Numbered from the stretch's first letter, positions 17,416 through 26,615 are shown. The stretch is DNA of 64,000 bases from Alphaproteobacteria bacterium (GCA_025924715.1 JAICHV010000001.1:84799-148798); one strand, 5' to 3'. Notes: generated by a model from the sequence alone, not told the origin. A program made the numbers and translations.

Positions 17416-17589
17416 TCAATGGGCTTTGAAAGCCATCACCTTTTCCGCGGTCGCGGCCAGGCGCAGCCAGCTTGCCTCCAGCGACAGATAAGTGCTGCGC
17501 GCAATTTCGGTCTGCGATTGGTCGGCCAGCCGCCGCATATGGGCAGCTTTGATGCGATAGAAGCCGGGATCGACCCCAGTCTCGGACAT
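17416..17589 (-). CDS. Small helical protein of alphaproteobacterial type
   Basis: A 57-aa protein (MSETGVDPGFYRIKAAHMRR ...) with the pattern of a common short alphaproteobacterial family: an R-A-xHxRRLA helix, then ARSTYLSLEASWLRLAA. Function unknown. Longer in-frame versions extend upstream to 17820, but the ATG at 17589 matches the family length and places the start 28-35 bases after a candidate EcfG-type promoter. It is convergent with the degP-like gene and faces the HWE kinase gene across a 319-base gap. Confidence 0.65.
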   Translation of the reverse strand: MSETGVDPGFYRIKAAHMRRLADQSQTEIARSTYLSLEASWLRLAATAEKVMAFKAH

Positions 17590-17908
17590 AAAACACCCCA
17601 ACAAAAGTACAGTACTGCACAGAGAACCCGTAACCCCTTGGTCCGTTCCGATAAAGTGGAAAAAAATCGCAAAAAAACCGGCCGAACGCGGACCCGGGTG
17701 GTCGCCGGCAATGTCTGATTTCGACACTGGAACCGGCCAATCGCCGCGCCATCCCTGCGCATCGAGGCCCAAAGCCGCCCCGCGCGGACGGAAGGATGTT
17801 CCTGCCTGATCCGTATCCACATGTACGCAGTTGGGCGTATCGGCCTTCCCAAATTCGTCTCATAGTGCCCGTGGTGGGTTGCGGCCTTGGGTGCCGCGCG
17901 TCGATAAA
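17590..17908. other. Intergenic region between small gene and HWE kinase
   Basis: This 319-base stretch holds a candidate stress promoter reading left (17624-17649), an 11-base palindrome AGTACAGTACT at 17606-17616 near its start point, and A-runs at 17660-17682. The right half (17700-17908) is GC-rich, open in the kinase frame from 17831, and may hold an extended kinase start or its promoter. I see no further gene. Confidence 0.5.
17624..17649 (-). promoter_or_regulatory. Candidate EcfG-type (general stress) promoter
   Basis: On the minus strand GGAAC (17649-17645) is followed after 17 bases by GTTC (17627-17624), preceded by G. This matches the alphaproteobacterial EcfG consensus of GGAAC, 16-17 bases, then (C)GTT. 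It would drive the 57-aa gene with a leader of about 30 bases. An HWE-type kinase, the class that feeds the general stress response, is the next gene on the other side. Confidence 0.45.
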
Positions 17909-18937
17909 ATGCAGAACAGAGCCATGAGCGCGAGCGCCAAAGCGGTCCGAGCGGGGGCCGCCACGACCGCATCGGCCATAGGGGCCCCCGGGGTCGCCCA
18001 ATCCGGGCGCTCAGCCTGGCGAGCCGTGGTCCGCAGGGTTCCCTATCGCCCCCCGTCCTTGTGGAAGGGCCAGGGAATCGCGCTGTTATGCGCCCCAGCG
18101 GGGCTGGGTATCCGCCTGTCCCTGAATCCTTATCTCGGCGACACCCTTCCGGTTGCCCTGTTTTATCCCTTCGTCCTGGTCGCCGCGGTATGGGGCGGCA
18201 CTTGTTCGGGACTCACGGTTCTGGTGATCTGCGGCGCCGCCGCCGACCTCCTCTGGCTACAGCCCGGCTACCACCTCGTCACCCTGATCGCCTTTGCCGT
18301 GGCGTGTTTTTCGATCATCGCAATGGCCGGACTATTCCGGGCCGTGGTCGAAATCCATGTTCAGGACGAAGAACGCGCCGTTCTGCTCGCCCATGAAATG
18401 ACTCATCGGGTGGGAAACCTGTTCGGCGTGGTGCAGGCGATCTCGGCCCAGAGCGCCCGTCACGCCGCCACCGTCGCCGACTATCAAACCCAGTTCACCG
18501 GCAGGCTGATGGCGCTGGCCCGCACCCAAAGGCTCATCGCCCATTCCACCACCGCCGCCACCGATCTCAAAAGTTTTATCGGCGAGATCATCGAGCCATT
18601 CGGCCCCCCCCGTTTCGCCGTCGACGGACCGCATGTCGTGGTGCCCCGCTATATGGGCACGTCCTGCGCCTTGCTGCTGCACGAATTATGCACCAATGCC
18701 CTCAAATATGGATCGCTCTCGGTACCCAAAGGCGTGGTGGATCTGTCCTGGCGCGTCCAGGACCATCGTGTCTATCTGCATTGGCGCGAACGCCATGGCC
18801 CGCATGTCGCCGCGCCCCAGCGGACGGGATTCGGCTCCCGGCTGCTCAAAACCGCCTTTCCCGCCGAGCATGGCAGCGCCGATCTGCGTTTCGAGCCCGA
18901 CGGTGTGCAATGCGATGTCGAGTTCGCGCTGCTTTAA
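17909..18937 (+). CDS. HWE-family sensor histidine kinase with KdpD-like membrane domain
   Basis: About 342 aa from the ATG at 17909; starts at 17831 and 17924 are also possible and no ribosome site decides between them. Four TM segments (about residues 50-150, including LPVALFYPFVLVAAVWGG and LVTLIAFAVACFSIIAMAG) form a DUF4118-like sensor. The HWE kinase core follows: phospho-acceptor HEMTHRVGNLFGVVQAI, N-box LLLHELCTNALKYGSLS and the Trp-x-Glu element HWRERHG. Such kinases often act on PhyR-type response regulators in the general stress response. No cognate regulator is adjacent. Confidence 0.85.
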   Translation: MQNRAMSASAKAVRAGAATTASAIGAPGVAQSGRSAWRAVVRRVPYRPPSLWKGQGIALLCAPAGLGIRLSLNPYLGDTLPVALFYPFVLVAAVWGGTCSGLTVLVICGAAADLLWLQPGYHLVTLIAFAVACFSIIAMAGLFRAVVEIHVQDEERAVLLAHEMTHRVGNLFGVVQAISAQSARHAATVADYQTQFTGRLMALARTQRLIAHSTTAATDLKSFIGEIIEPFGPPRFAVDGPHVVVPRYMGTSCALLLHELCTNALKYGSLSVPKGVVDLSWRVQDHRVYLHWRERHGPHVAAPQRTGFGSRLLKTAFPAEHGSADLRFEPDGVQCDVEFALL

Positions 18938-19031
18938 TTTGCGCGAATTCACTTGGGCGACACAATTTTAAGCACGCAGCCGGCTAGACTGCCTTTGGGA
19001 CCGGCATCACGCCGTCCAGGGGAGGCTCACA

Positions 19032-19469
19032 ATGTCCAGCGCATTTTTCAACATTGCCCGGCCGATGGCGCCGCGCTTGATTCAATGCCTTTACTACGTC
19101 GCCTTGGTGCTGATCGCGCTGGGGCTGCTGCGCGGAATTGTCGGCGGCGTTCAAATGATGCGCGCGCCCGCGCCCGTCACCACCGCATCAGGGCCTTCCA
19201 TGGCGCCCCAGGGTCAAACGGCTGGGCCGGCTGCGGGTCAGCCCGGCATGGGACAATTCCCCGGCCCGAGGCGCCCAGGCATGCGCCGGCGCGGTTTCGG
19301 CGGACCGTTCATGCGGGGACTCGCCTTCCTGCGCGGCGCCGCGCCGCCATTGCGCGCGGGCGTGTTCATATTTCTGGTTCTGCTGCGCGCCGTGATCGGC
19401 TGGATGGTGGTTCGCATTCTCGCCGAAATCGGCGCCACGATCTTGTCCCTGCGCAATCGGCCCGCCTAG
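19032..19469 (+). CDS. Small membrane protein, DUF4282-like
   Basis: A 145-aa protein with two TM regions, near residues 16-40 (LIQCLYYVALVLIALGLLRG) and 108-140 (AGVFIFLVLLRAVIGWMVVR ... LAEIGATILSL). A flexible Pro/Gly/Gln/Arg-rich insert separates them. The TM pattern resembles DUF4282 proteins. A GGGGAGG ribosome site precedes the ATG. Its 3' two thirds overlap the antisense end of the gene on the other strand (19188-19820), which is unusual. Confidence 0.65.
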   Translation: MSSAFFNIARPMAPRLIQCLYYVALVLIALGLLRGIVGGVQMMRAPAPVTTASGPSMAPQGQTAGPAAGQPGMGQFPGPRRPGMRRRGFGGPFMRGLAFLRGAAPPLRAGVFIFLVLLRAVIGWMVVRILAEIGATILSLRNRPA

Positions 19470-19820
19470 ACGGGGCCGGCGCGCCGTGGGCTTTTGCTCC
19501 TCCGCGGGTGCCTGGCGCGGCGCAAGTTGTGCGATCGCCACCGGCGGCGTCTCCGTCACCGACCCCAGTGCCGGCGGCGGCACGGCGCAGGGACTGAGAG
19601 GATCGCAGTCCGCCTTAAGCGGAGGCGCTGCGCGCAGCGCAGGCTCGACCACCGCAACGTCCTTTGTGGCGGCGGTGGGCGGAATCACGATCGATGGCGG
19701 CTTGGGATCGGACAGGATCGGCGGCGTGTTGCCGCTCGAAACCTCAGCCTTGGACGGCACGGACAGCCCTGCCGTGACCGCAGCCATTGCCAAAAATACA
19801 AATATCCTGTGCTTCACCAT
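19188..19820 (-). CDS. Pro-rich secreted hypothetical protein, antisense-overlapping
   Basis: The ATG at 19820 has a GGGAG site 9 bases upstream. A signal peptide (MVKHRIFVFLAMAAVTAGLS) leads into a Pro/Ala-rich stretch with two Cys close together (DCDPLSPC). The first about 117 residues look real. The remaining about 90 lie antisense to the DUF4282-like gene and have the Arg/His/Gly/Ala composition typical of a shadow frame, so the true protein may have lost its stop codon or may simply run on. No domain recognised. Confidence 0.5.
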   Translation of the reverse strand: MVKHRIFVFLAMAAVTAGLSVPSKAEVSSGNTPPILSDPKPPSIVIPPTAATKDVAVVEPALRAAPPLKADCDPLSPCAVPPPALGSVTETPPVAIAQLAPRQAPAEEQKPTARRPRLGGPIAQGQDRGADFGENANHHPADHGAQQNQKYEHARAQWRRGAAQEGESPHERSAETAPAHAWAPRAGELSHAGLTRSRPSRLTLGRHGRP

Positions 19821-19890
19821 CGCCAAACTCCCGCCGCCATAACGCTCGGCGCCCCCGAAGGGTGCCCGCCAACTGGCAGGCGCGGGAACC

Positions 19891-22680
19891 TTATAGGCCG
19901 ACCCGTACCTTGATCACCTTGTCCGCCACCAAATATTTGCGCGCCGTCGCGGCGATATCGGCCACGGTTATCTGTTTCAAGTCCGCTTCATAGTCGCGGA
20001 TCAGGACGAGTTTTTCGGGATGCTCCGCGGTGTCGTCAAGCGCGGTCAGCCAATATTCGTTGGTCTGACGCGCCTTTTGCAGGTTCTGCAGCGCCGGCAC
20101 ACGCGCGCGCTCCAATTCCTCGGGCGCGATATGTCCCGCCTTGATATCCGCGATGATCGCGCTCACCGCCTCATCGAAGGCCGCCGTCTTGTCGCGCGGC
20201 ATCTGCGCCATCGCCTGGATATAGCCGTAATCGAAAACCTTCGACGACGACCCGCCCACTTGCGCCACATAGGTAAGGCCCTCGCCGCGCAGCTTGTCGA
20301 ACAAGCGCTCCTGCATGATGTCGGCGGTCAGGCTCTGGGCGACATCGTCCTTGATGTCGGGAAAGCGTCCCAGGGTCGGCCACAACAGGCTGGCAATATC
20401 CTGTCCCGGCGAGCCGCTATGGGCCAGCGCGATGGCGGCGCCGCCGGCCGGCAAATGGGTGGCATTCTCCCGCGTCACCGTCGGGCGCGCGGCATCGCGC
20501 GGCGGCAACGCCCCGAACGTCGCCGCCACGGCTTTCACCGCTGCTTCCGGCGTAATATCGCCGGTGATGGTCACGTCGATCGCGCCATGGGCGAAGGCCG
20601 GCGCCAAAAGGCTGCGCACATCGTCGACCTTGGCGTCTTGCACCTCTTCAAGGGTAGGGAATTTCCAGCGCATATCGTTTTCATGCAGGAATTGCGGCGC
20701 CCTGGCGCCAAACACCGCCGAAGGATTGGAATCGATCTGGCGCAATTGCGAGCCCAGTTGCGCTTGGGTCTGCTGAAAGCCCTCCGGCCGGAATCCCGGC
20801 TGAGTCAGATAAGCCGCCAACACCTGAAGCTGGGTATCGATATCCGAGGGCACGGTGCCGCCCGACAGGACAAACCCATCCTCACCGATCGAGAAATTCG
20901 CGGAATAGAGTTTTCCGACCAGCAGGCGCTGCATCTGCGTATAGCTCATATCGGAAAGTCCGCCGCGGATCAGCGCCCCCGGCGCCGCCCAGGCCGCGGT
21001 GGCGCGGTCGCGCGGCAGATCCAGCCGGCCGCCGCCCACTTTCACCGAAACCAGCACCTGATTGGCGCGCAGCTTGGATGGCCGCAAAGTCAGCCGCACG
21101 CCATTGGCGAAGCGCATATAGGTGACGCCCAGATCGGCCACCTGCCTGGTCTCGACCACGCGGCCCGGCCGTCCGAAATCGGCATGGCTCCAAGCCTTGA
21201 TGCCCGATGACGCCTGCGCGACGCGCGGTACCGGCGCCGCCTGCTCAGCCGCCAGATAGGCCGCTTTCAAGGCGCTTTCCGCGCCCGGCTCCGGCACCCG
21301 GGCGGACAAGAACATCACCGGCCCGCCGCCGGTGAACAGGGCCCGGAAATGCGCCGACACCGTCTCGGCCTTCAGCCCGGCGAAATCTTCGTCCAGCGTG
21401 GCCAGATCGCGCACCGGGCTGGTATAAACGTCGTCCTCGCTCACTTCGCGCAAGATGCCGACGGCCAAGCGCGATGAGGGACGCGTCCCCGCCCCGGCCG
21501 CGCTCGCCGCAAAACTGGCATGGAGTTCGGTGACGGCCCGGTCCACTTCGTCTTGGGTCACGCCGTCGCGCAGCATTTCAAGCCGGATCGCTTCCGCCGC
21601 GGCCAGCGCGCCGCGCCAATCCTTGTCGCCATAATTGATCGAAACATCGGTGATCCCGACGGCATGCAAATTATCGTCATGCGAAGCGCCGGCGCCGTTG
21701 AACGGATGGTCCGCACCCGCCGCCGCATCCTGGAACCGCCGGTTCAATATCCGCAAAGCGACATAGTCGATCAGGTCCGACTTCTCGACCGCCTTGTCCT
21801 GAGGCTTTTTCTCCGGCGGCCCCATCCAAGCCAGCGACAGATTGGTGGGCGCTCCCGTCTCGGCATAAATCCCCGCCTCCAATCCGCGGCGAAGCGGAAC
21901 CGACAGCACCGGATCGGCGCCAGCCGGCCCGGTCACGGCCCAATCTCCGAACAAGGTCTTGATGCGCCGTTCGATCTCAGCCGGGTCGATATCGCCGACC
22001 ACGACCAAGGTGGCGCGCTCGGGCCGGTAAAAGGCATGGTAATAAGCCCGCAATTGCTCGACCGGCGCCTGGGCGATGATCGCCGGATCGCCGCTGGCAA
22101 GCGCGGTGGCATGGGGATCCACCAGCAATAGGTCCAGCCGCTTCTGCAAGGCGCGGTAGCCCGGACCATCGCGCAGGCGCAATTCCGACAACACCACGCC
22201 GGCTTCGGTTTTGGCGGCAGCGGGATCGAGCGTCAGATTACTGGCGATCTCGCGCAGATAACCCATCGCCGTCCCCAGGATCGGCCCACTCGATTGCGGC
22301 AGGTCGAATTGATAGATGGTTTCATCCTGGTCGGTGGAGGCATTGATGTCGGCCCCGAACGACAGCCCCATCTGGGACAAGGTTTTTTCAATCGCCCCGT
22401 CGGGGACATGGGCCGAGCCGCGGAAAGCCATATGCTCCACGAAATGCGCCAGGCCCCGCTGCTCGGGACTTTCCTGGATCGAACCGGTGGCAATGCGCAA
22501 CCGCAGCGAGACCGCGCCCGTGGGCGTGTTGTTGTGCATGATGGCGTAGCGCATGCCATTGCTCAGCACTCCGAAGGTCACGGCCGGATCGGCGGGGATA
22601 TCGCTTTGGGGCCAAGGGGTCGCAAAGGCGGGCAACGCCAGCGCGGCAAGCACCAAGGCAAGGACGATCTTCAAACGCAT
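19891..22680 (-). CDS. Two-domain M16 family zinc peptidase
   Basis: A 929-aa pitrilysin-type protein carrying both M16 halves in one chain. After a signal peptide (LKIVLALVLAALALPAFA), the active half has the inverted zinc motif HFVEH at residues 79-83, with the downstream glutamate in VVLSELRLRDG. The second half (from about residue 500) is the non-catalytic partner domain. It should be a periplasmic oligopeptide- or protein-degrading enzyme. It is distinct from the split M16 pair at 49671-52519. It ends 70 bases beyond the start of the preceding minus-strand gene and appears monocistronic. Confidence 0.9.
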   Translation of the reverse strand: MRLKIVLALVLAALALPAFATPWPQSDIPADPAVTFGVLSNGMRYAIMHNNTPTGAVSLRLRIATGSIQESPEQRGLAHFVEHMAFRGSAHVPDGAIEKTLSQMGLSFGADINASTDQDETIYQFDLPQSSGPILGTAMGYLREIASNLTLDPAAAKTEAGVVLSELRLRDGPGYRALQKRLDLLLVDPHATALASGDPAIIAQAPVEQLRAYYHAFYRPERATLVVVGDIDPAEIERRIKTLFGDWAVTGPAGADPVLSVPLRRGLEAGIYAETGAPTNLSLAWMGPPEKKPQDKAVEKSDLIDYVALRILNRRFQDAAAGADHPFNGAGASHDDNLHAVGITDVSINYGDKDWRGALAAAEAIRLEMLRDGVTQDEVDRAVTELHASFAASAAGAGTRPSSRLAVGILREVSEDDVYTSPVRDLATLDEDFAGLKAETVSAHFRALFTGGGPVMFLSARVPEPGAESALKAAYLAAEQAAPVPRVAQASSGIKAWSHADFGRPGRVVETRQVADLGVTYMRFANGVRLTLRPSKLRANQVLVSVKVGGGRLDLPRDRATAAWAAPGALIRGGLSDMSYTQMQRLLVGKLYSANFSIGEDGFVLSGGTVPSDIDTQLQVLAAYLTQPGFRPEGFQQTQAQLGSQLRQIDSNPSAVFGARAPQFLHENDMRWKFPTLEEVQDAKVDDVRSLLAPAFAHGAIDVTITGDITPEAAVKAVAATFGALPPRDAARPTVTRENATHLPAGGAAIALAHSGSPGQDIASLLWPTLGRFPDIKDDVAQSLTADIMQERLFDKLRGEGLTYVAQVGGSSSKVFDYGYIQAMAQMPRDKTAAFDEAVSAIIADIKAGHIAPEELERARVPALQNLQKARQTNEYWLTALDDTAEHPEKLVLIRDYEADLKQITVADIAATARKYLVADKVIKVRVGL

Positions 22681-22809
22681 GTCAAAGCTCCCAACTCCCC
22701 GCAGCTTTATAGCCCGCGCGCTTTATAAAAGTGTCTCACAAAAGCGGGCATTAAATCCATGCCATCCGCGGGGGCGCCGGAACCGCAGGGAACGCCCAAA
22801 AAAGCCCCG

Positions 22810-23694
22810 CTAATGCGCCATATGCGGATCGCGCTCGCCCGCCGTCACCGCCACCGGAATGTCATCCAGCGCCAGCGGACAGGTGTAATGCGCCGAACGG
22901 GCGCAATTGGGATTGTACGCCTGGTTGAAGTCGATGGTGATGTTGGCCGGCGGGAACTTCCCGAAATTTGCCGCATCGACATAGCGGCCGGCGCCATAAG
23001 CGCCCTTGCCTGTCAATTCGTCGTGAAAAAAAGCCGACATGTCCTCGATCTTCTTGGGATCGTTGCTGTCGGTATAGAACGCCAGGGTCACCGGCTTGCC
23101 TTGCAGCACGAACCAGGCATCGCCGGCATGATAGAATTGCTTGTCGGTGCCGCGCGAGGTGCGAAACACCCGCGCCGGCAATTTGGCGTCCGCCACGAAC
23201 CGCGCCTTGACCCGGAAAGCGGGATTGAACGGATAATAGGAAACGCCCCTGAATTGCGCCGCCGCCGGATTCTTCTGGTTATAGACAAAAATGCGCCAGC
23301 CATTGACGCCGGCGCCCACCTGGGTCGGCTGTCCGGCAATATCGACATCCTTGTCGATCGGCACGCTTTTTTGCATTTGCGCCTCGGATACGGGCTTGCC
23401 GTCATGCAAAGCGATCAATTTGCCGCCGCGAATGGACACGCTCAGCACGCCCTGCGCCTTCGCATCATGCGCCCATTTCCAGCTCGCCGGATCGCCCTTG
23501 CGGCCCACCAGCACAGCCGCCTGCCCCTCTCCGATATAGGCGCTGTCCTGGATCTTCAGCATGGCATGGGGCTTTTTCGCATAAGCCTCATTCTGTTCCG
23601 CGATCCCCTTCTTCCACTCCGCCTCGGGCGATAGGGGGGCCGCCGCGCCCAGCAGCAATAGGGCCATCGCTGCTACAGGATATAAAATACGCAT
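22810..23694 (-). CDS. DUF1684 domain secreted protein
   Basis: A 294-aa protein with signal peptide (MRILYPVAAMALLLLGAAAP) and the DUF1684 signature: YPFNPAFRVKARFV, then the conserved C-terminal block KGAYGAGRYVDAANFGK ... IDFNQAYNPNCARSAHYTCP. The N-terminal half carries a small FHA-like beta region (LVGRKGDPASWKWAHDAK). The family is widespread and uncharacterised. It stands alone between the M16 gene and the divergent ApbE operon. Confidence 0.88.
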   Translation of the reverse strand: MRILYPVAAMALLLLGAAAPLSPEAEWKKGIAEQNEAYAKKPHAMLKIQDSAYIGEGQAAVLVGRKGDPASWKWAHDAKAQGVLSVSIRGGKLIALHDGKPVSEAQMQKSVPIDKDVDIAGQPTQVGAGVNGWRIFVYNQKNPAAAQFRGVSYYPFNPAFRVKARFVADAKLPARVFRTSRGTDKQFYHAGDAWFVLQGKPVTLAFYTDSNDPKKIEDMSAFFHDELTGKGAYGAGRYVDAANFGKFPPANITIDFNQAYNPNCARSAHYTCPLALDDIPVAVTAGERDPHMAH

Positions 23695-23860
23695 CCGTTT
23701 TCACCGGCTGGACCTCCCTTCCATTATAGCGGTCCCGCTACAAAGCACCACGATCCGCAAAAGTTTGTTCAAACCTTGTCAGCCGGGCAGATATAAAAAT
23801 CGACAGACCGCGCCGGCTGTTGTGCAATCACGACCCAAGATTCGCCGACGGAGGCCGCCG

Positions 23861-25279
23861 ATGAACCGCCCTTCCCTTTATGCCGCGCTCCTGGGCACTG
23901 TCTTCGGCATTTGGCCCGCCGGCGCCCAGGCCACAAGCTGGCAGTTCCATGACGATCATGTTCTGGGGACCTCCCTCGATATGATCATGGTCGCGGCGCA
24001 AGAGAGCCTTGCCGTTCAGGCCGCGGATGCGGCGCGCGCCGCCCTTCGCAGGCTGGACGCGGTTCTCAGCGGCTGGCGCGACGACAGCGAACTCGCGGCC
24101 CTGAACGGCGCGGCCAGCCTGAAGGCCTCACCCGATCTGTTCAACCTCATCGCGCTGGGCGAATCCTGGCGCCACGTCACCACCGGCGCCTTCAGTCCGC
24201 GGCTGGGCAGGCTGCTCGCCGCCGATGCCCCCTCCCCCGATCTGGCGGCCGATATCGCGGCCGCGCCCGTCACCCTCGATCCGGCCGCCCGCGTCATCGT
24301 CCGAAGCGAAGCGGTGCAATTCGCCGTCGATGGCATCGCCAAAGGCTATATTGTCGATAGCGCGCTCGAGGCCGCCCGCGCCGTTCCCGGTGTCACATGC
24401 GTGATGATCGATATCGGCGGCGATCTGCGCTGCTGGGGCTGCGCCCCCGGCGGCGATGCCTGGCGCATCGGCGTCGCCGCGGCCGGCGCTCCCGACAATG
24501 CACCCGCCGCAGTGCTTCTCAATCTCGCCGATCAAGCCGTGGCGACCAGCGGCACCGGCCTTCGCGGCAACATGCTCATGGAGCCCGCCACCGGCTCACC
24601 GGTCCGCCATGTCGTCCAGGCCACCGCCATCGCGGACCGCGCCGCCGATGCCGATGCCCTGGCCAGCGCCTTTGCGGTGATGGCGCCGGGGGACAGTATC
24701 GCCCTTGCCGACCGTCTTCCCGGCGTGGCCGCGCAAATCCTGGCCGCGGACGGCACCGTCCACGCCTCGCAAGGCTGGACCCGATTGGCGCAAGCGCAGC
24801 GCCCCTCCGCGCCAAGCCCGTCGTCCTGGCCGGCCGACTTCTCCCTGCGCATCGATTACGAAGTGCCGTTCATTTCCGGCGGAAGGCGCCCGCACAATCC
24901 CTATGTCACGCTATGGATCACCGACGCCCAGGGCAATCTGGTCCGTACACTGCTGTTCCTGGCTGCCAAGCGCCGTTATATCGATGAAAATTACGTCTTC
25001 TGGCAGCGCTATGGCGCCACCCGCCAAGCCTTGGTGGAGTCGGTCACCCGCCCCACCCGTCCACCCGGCCGCTATTCCCTGGTCTGGGACGGCCTCGACG
25101 ATCAGGGCCACCCGGTACCGCAAGGAAAATATGTCCTCAATGTCGAAGCCGCCCGCGAACATGGCGATCACAGCCTGCAGCACATCGACCTGGTCCTGGG
25201 GAGCAGCGGCATGACTGCCCAGTCCCCCGCCCAGACCGAACTGGGCGCCACCATGGTGACCTACGGAAAAAATCCGTGA
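23861..25279 (+). CDS. ApbE-like FAD:protein FMN transferase fused to DUF2271
   Basis: A 472-aa protein. After a signal peptide, residues about 30-300 are ApbE-like: LDAVLSGWRDDSELAALN, VDGIAKGYIVD, IDIGGDLRCWG, VATSGTG and ADADALASAFAVM. ApbE attaches FMN to Thr in target flavoproteins outside the cytoplasm. Residues about 310-470 are a DUF2271 domain (RRPHNPYVTLWITDAQGNLV, WDGLDDQGHPVPQGKY). These two domains are usually separate neighbouring genes. The ATG at 23861 follows a GGAGG site. The stop overlaps the PepSY-like gene start (GTGA). The usual HxxDPxTG substrate loop is altered to MEPATGSPVRHVV. Confidence 0.88.
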   Translation: MNRPSLYAALLGTVFGIWPAGAQATSWQFHDDHVLGTSLDMIMVAAQESLAVQAADAARAALRRLDAVLSGWRDDSELAALNGAASLKASPDLFNLIALGESWRHVTTGAFSPRLGRLLAADAPSPDLAADIAAAPVTLDPAARVIVRSEAVQFAVDGIAKGYIVDSALEAARAVPGVTCVMIDIGGDLRCWGCAPGGDAWRIGVAAAGAPDNAPAAVLLNLADQAVATSGTGLRGNMLMEPATGSPVRHVVQATAIADRAADADALASAFAVMAPGDSIALADRLPGVAAQILAADGTVHASQGWTRLAQAQRPSAPSPSSWPADFSLRIDYEVPFISGGRRPHNPYVTLWITDAQGNLVRTLLFLAAKRRYIDENYVFWQRYGATRQALVESVTRPTRPPGRYSLVWDGLDDQGHPVPQGKYVLNVEAAREHGDHSLQHIDLVLGSSGMTAQSPAQTELGATMVTYGKNP

Positions 25280-25917
25280 GCACCCCGAAAGCTGCCGCCC
25301 CGCCGGCGCTACGGCCCCGCGCCGCCCTGACCATCGCTTTCTATACCCAATGCCGCCTATGGCATGGCTATCTGTCCGCTTTCGCTTTCCTGGCGCTGAT
25401 CTTTTTTTCCGCCACCGGCGTCCTGCTCAACCATCCCGATTGGCTGGCGCAGGATGAAAGCGATGCCCGCATCGCGACGGCACATCTAAGCCCCGGCGAA
25501 TTGGACGCGGCGCGCCGCAGCACCGATACCGGCGCGGCCCTGGCCCTGACTTTAGAGCGCAAGATGGCTCTGCTGGGCGCTTATGCCAGCGGCGATGTCG
25601 ATCCCCGCCAAGCGATCCTGCGCTTCGAAGGGGTCAAGGGCAGTTCCGACGTCACCCTCGACATGCACAGCGGCGATGCCACCGCGCGTCTGCGCCAGGC
25701 GGACATGCTTTCGACCTTGGACGATCTGCATCGCGGCAAAGGTGCCGGGAGAGTCTGGCAAGCGGTCATCGACATCAGCGGAGCGATCATCCTGGCCTTG
25801 TCGGTGATCGGTTACTTGCTGTTCTTCTCTCTGCGCTTTCGCCTGCGCACCGGATTGCTTCTCACCGGATTGAGTCTTGCGGCCCTGGCGGCCATTTTCG
25901 TCTTCTTCATCCCCTGA
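25276..25917 (+). CDS. PepSY-associated transmembrane protein
   Basis: A 213-aa membrane protein starting at GTG inside the stop of the ApbE-DUF2271 gene. TM1 (YLSAFAFLALIFFSATGVLLN) with the HGYLSAFAF ... LLNHPDW pattern, a periplasmic region with DMLSTLDDLHRGKGAG, then two C-terminal TMs (IILALSVIGYLLFFSL, LSLAALAAIFVFFI) are typical of PepSY-TM proteins. Such proteins join redox or metal-reduction systems with ApbE and DUF2271. It probably anchors or feeds electrons to the flavinylated partner, which is not in this window. Confidence 0.8.
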   Translation: MSTPKAAAPPALRPRAALTIAFYTQCRLWHGYLSAFAFLALIFFSATGVLLNHPDWLAQDESDARIATAHLSPGELDAARRSTDTGAALALTLERKMALLGAYASGDVDPRQAILRFEGVKGSSDVTLDMHSGDATARLRQADMLSTLDDLHRGKGAGRVWQAVIDISGAIILALSVIGYLLFFSLRFRLRTGLLLTGLSLAALAAIFVFFIP

Positions 25918-25939
25918 CCAGGGCCCCCGCGCGCTTTCT

Positions 25940-26551
25940 TTATGCCGCGATCGCCGCGATCTCTTCGCGTGCTTTTGCGATGGCGGCGGCCCGGGCTTCC
26001 GGACCAAGCGCGATGCCTTCGGCCCGCACCACGGTGACATCGGTGAGCCCGATAAAGCCCAACACGCCCCTCAGATAACTTTCATGATGCTCCAGCGCCG
26101 CGGCCGGCGTGCCCGCCTGATAAAAGCCGCCCCGCGAGGAAGCAATGAAGACTTTCTTGCCCGCCGGCAAAAGCCCCTCCGGACCATTGGCGCCATAGCG
26201 GAAGGTCTTGCCCGCCACCACCACGCGATCGACCCAGGCCTTGAGCTGGCTGGGGATCGAAAAATTATACATCGGCGCGCCGATGACGATGATGTCGGCG
26301 TCGAACAGGTCCTTGATATATTCGCCGCCCGCCGCCAGATCGGCGCTCAACGCGGCATCCTGCACCGCGCCGCCCTGAAACGCGGCCAGATGCGCGCCCG
26401 ACAAATGCAGGGCGGTATCGGCGGCCAGGTCGCGGTGCACCACTTCCAAGCCGGAATGCAGAGCTTTCTCGCGCGCGACGATATCGGCGGTGAGCCCCCG
26501 GCTGACCGAATGCTCACCCAAGATACTGGAGTCCAGATGCAGAAGTTTCAT
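25940..26551 (-). CDS. azoR: FMN-dependent NADH:quinone reductase / azoreductase
   Basis: A 203-aa flavodoxin-fold protein matching AzoR: MKLLHLDSSILGEHSVSRGL (FMN phosphate loop), ADIIVIGAPMYNFSIPSQLKAWVDRV (isoalloxazine contact), GKKVFIASSRGGFY and the HHESYLRGVLGFIGL segment. It reduces quinones and azo compounds two electrons at a time, protecting against electrophiles. It is divergent from a LysR-type gene with a perfect palindrome between them, so it is the likely regulated target. Confidence 0.92.
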   Translation of the reverse strand: MKLLHLDSSILGEHSVSRGLTADIVAREKALHSGLEVVHRDLAADTALHLSGAHLAAFQGGAVQDAALSADLAAGGEYIKDLFDADIIVIGAPMYNFSIPSQLKAWVDRVVVAGKTFRYGANGPEGLLPAGKKVFIASSRGGFYQAGTPAAALEHHESYLRGVLGFIGLTDVTVVRAEGIALGPEARAAAIAKAREEIAAIAA

Positions 26552-26615
26552 GGCCTGTGCCTTTCAATGTCCAGACCAATATCTGGGCCTTGCCAATCCA
26601 TCTGAAAAGTACCCA

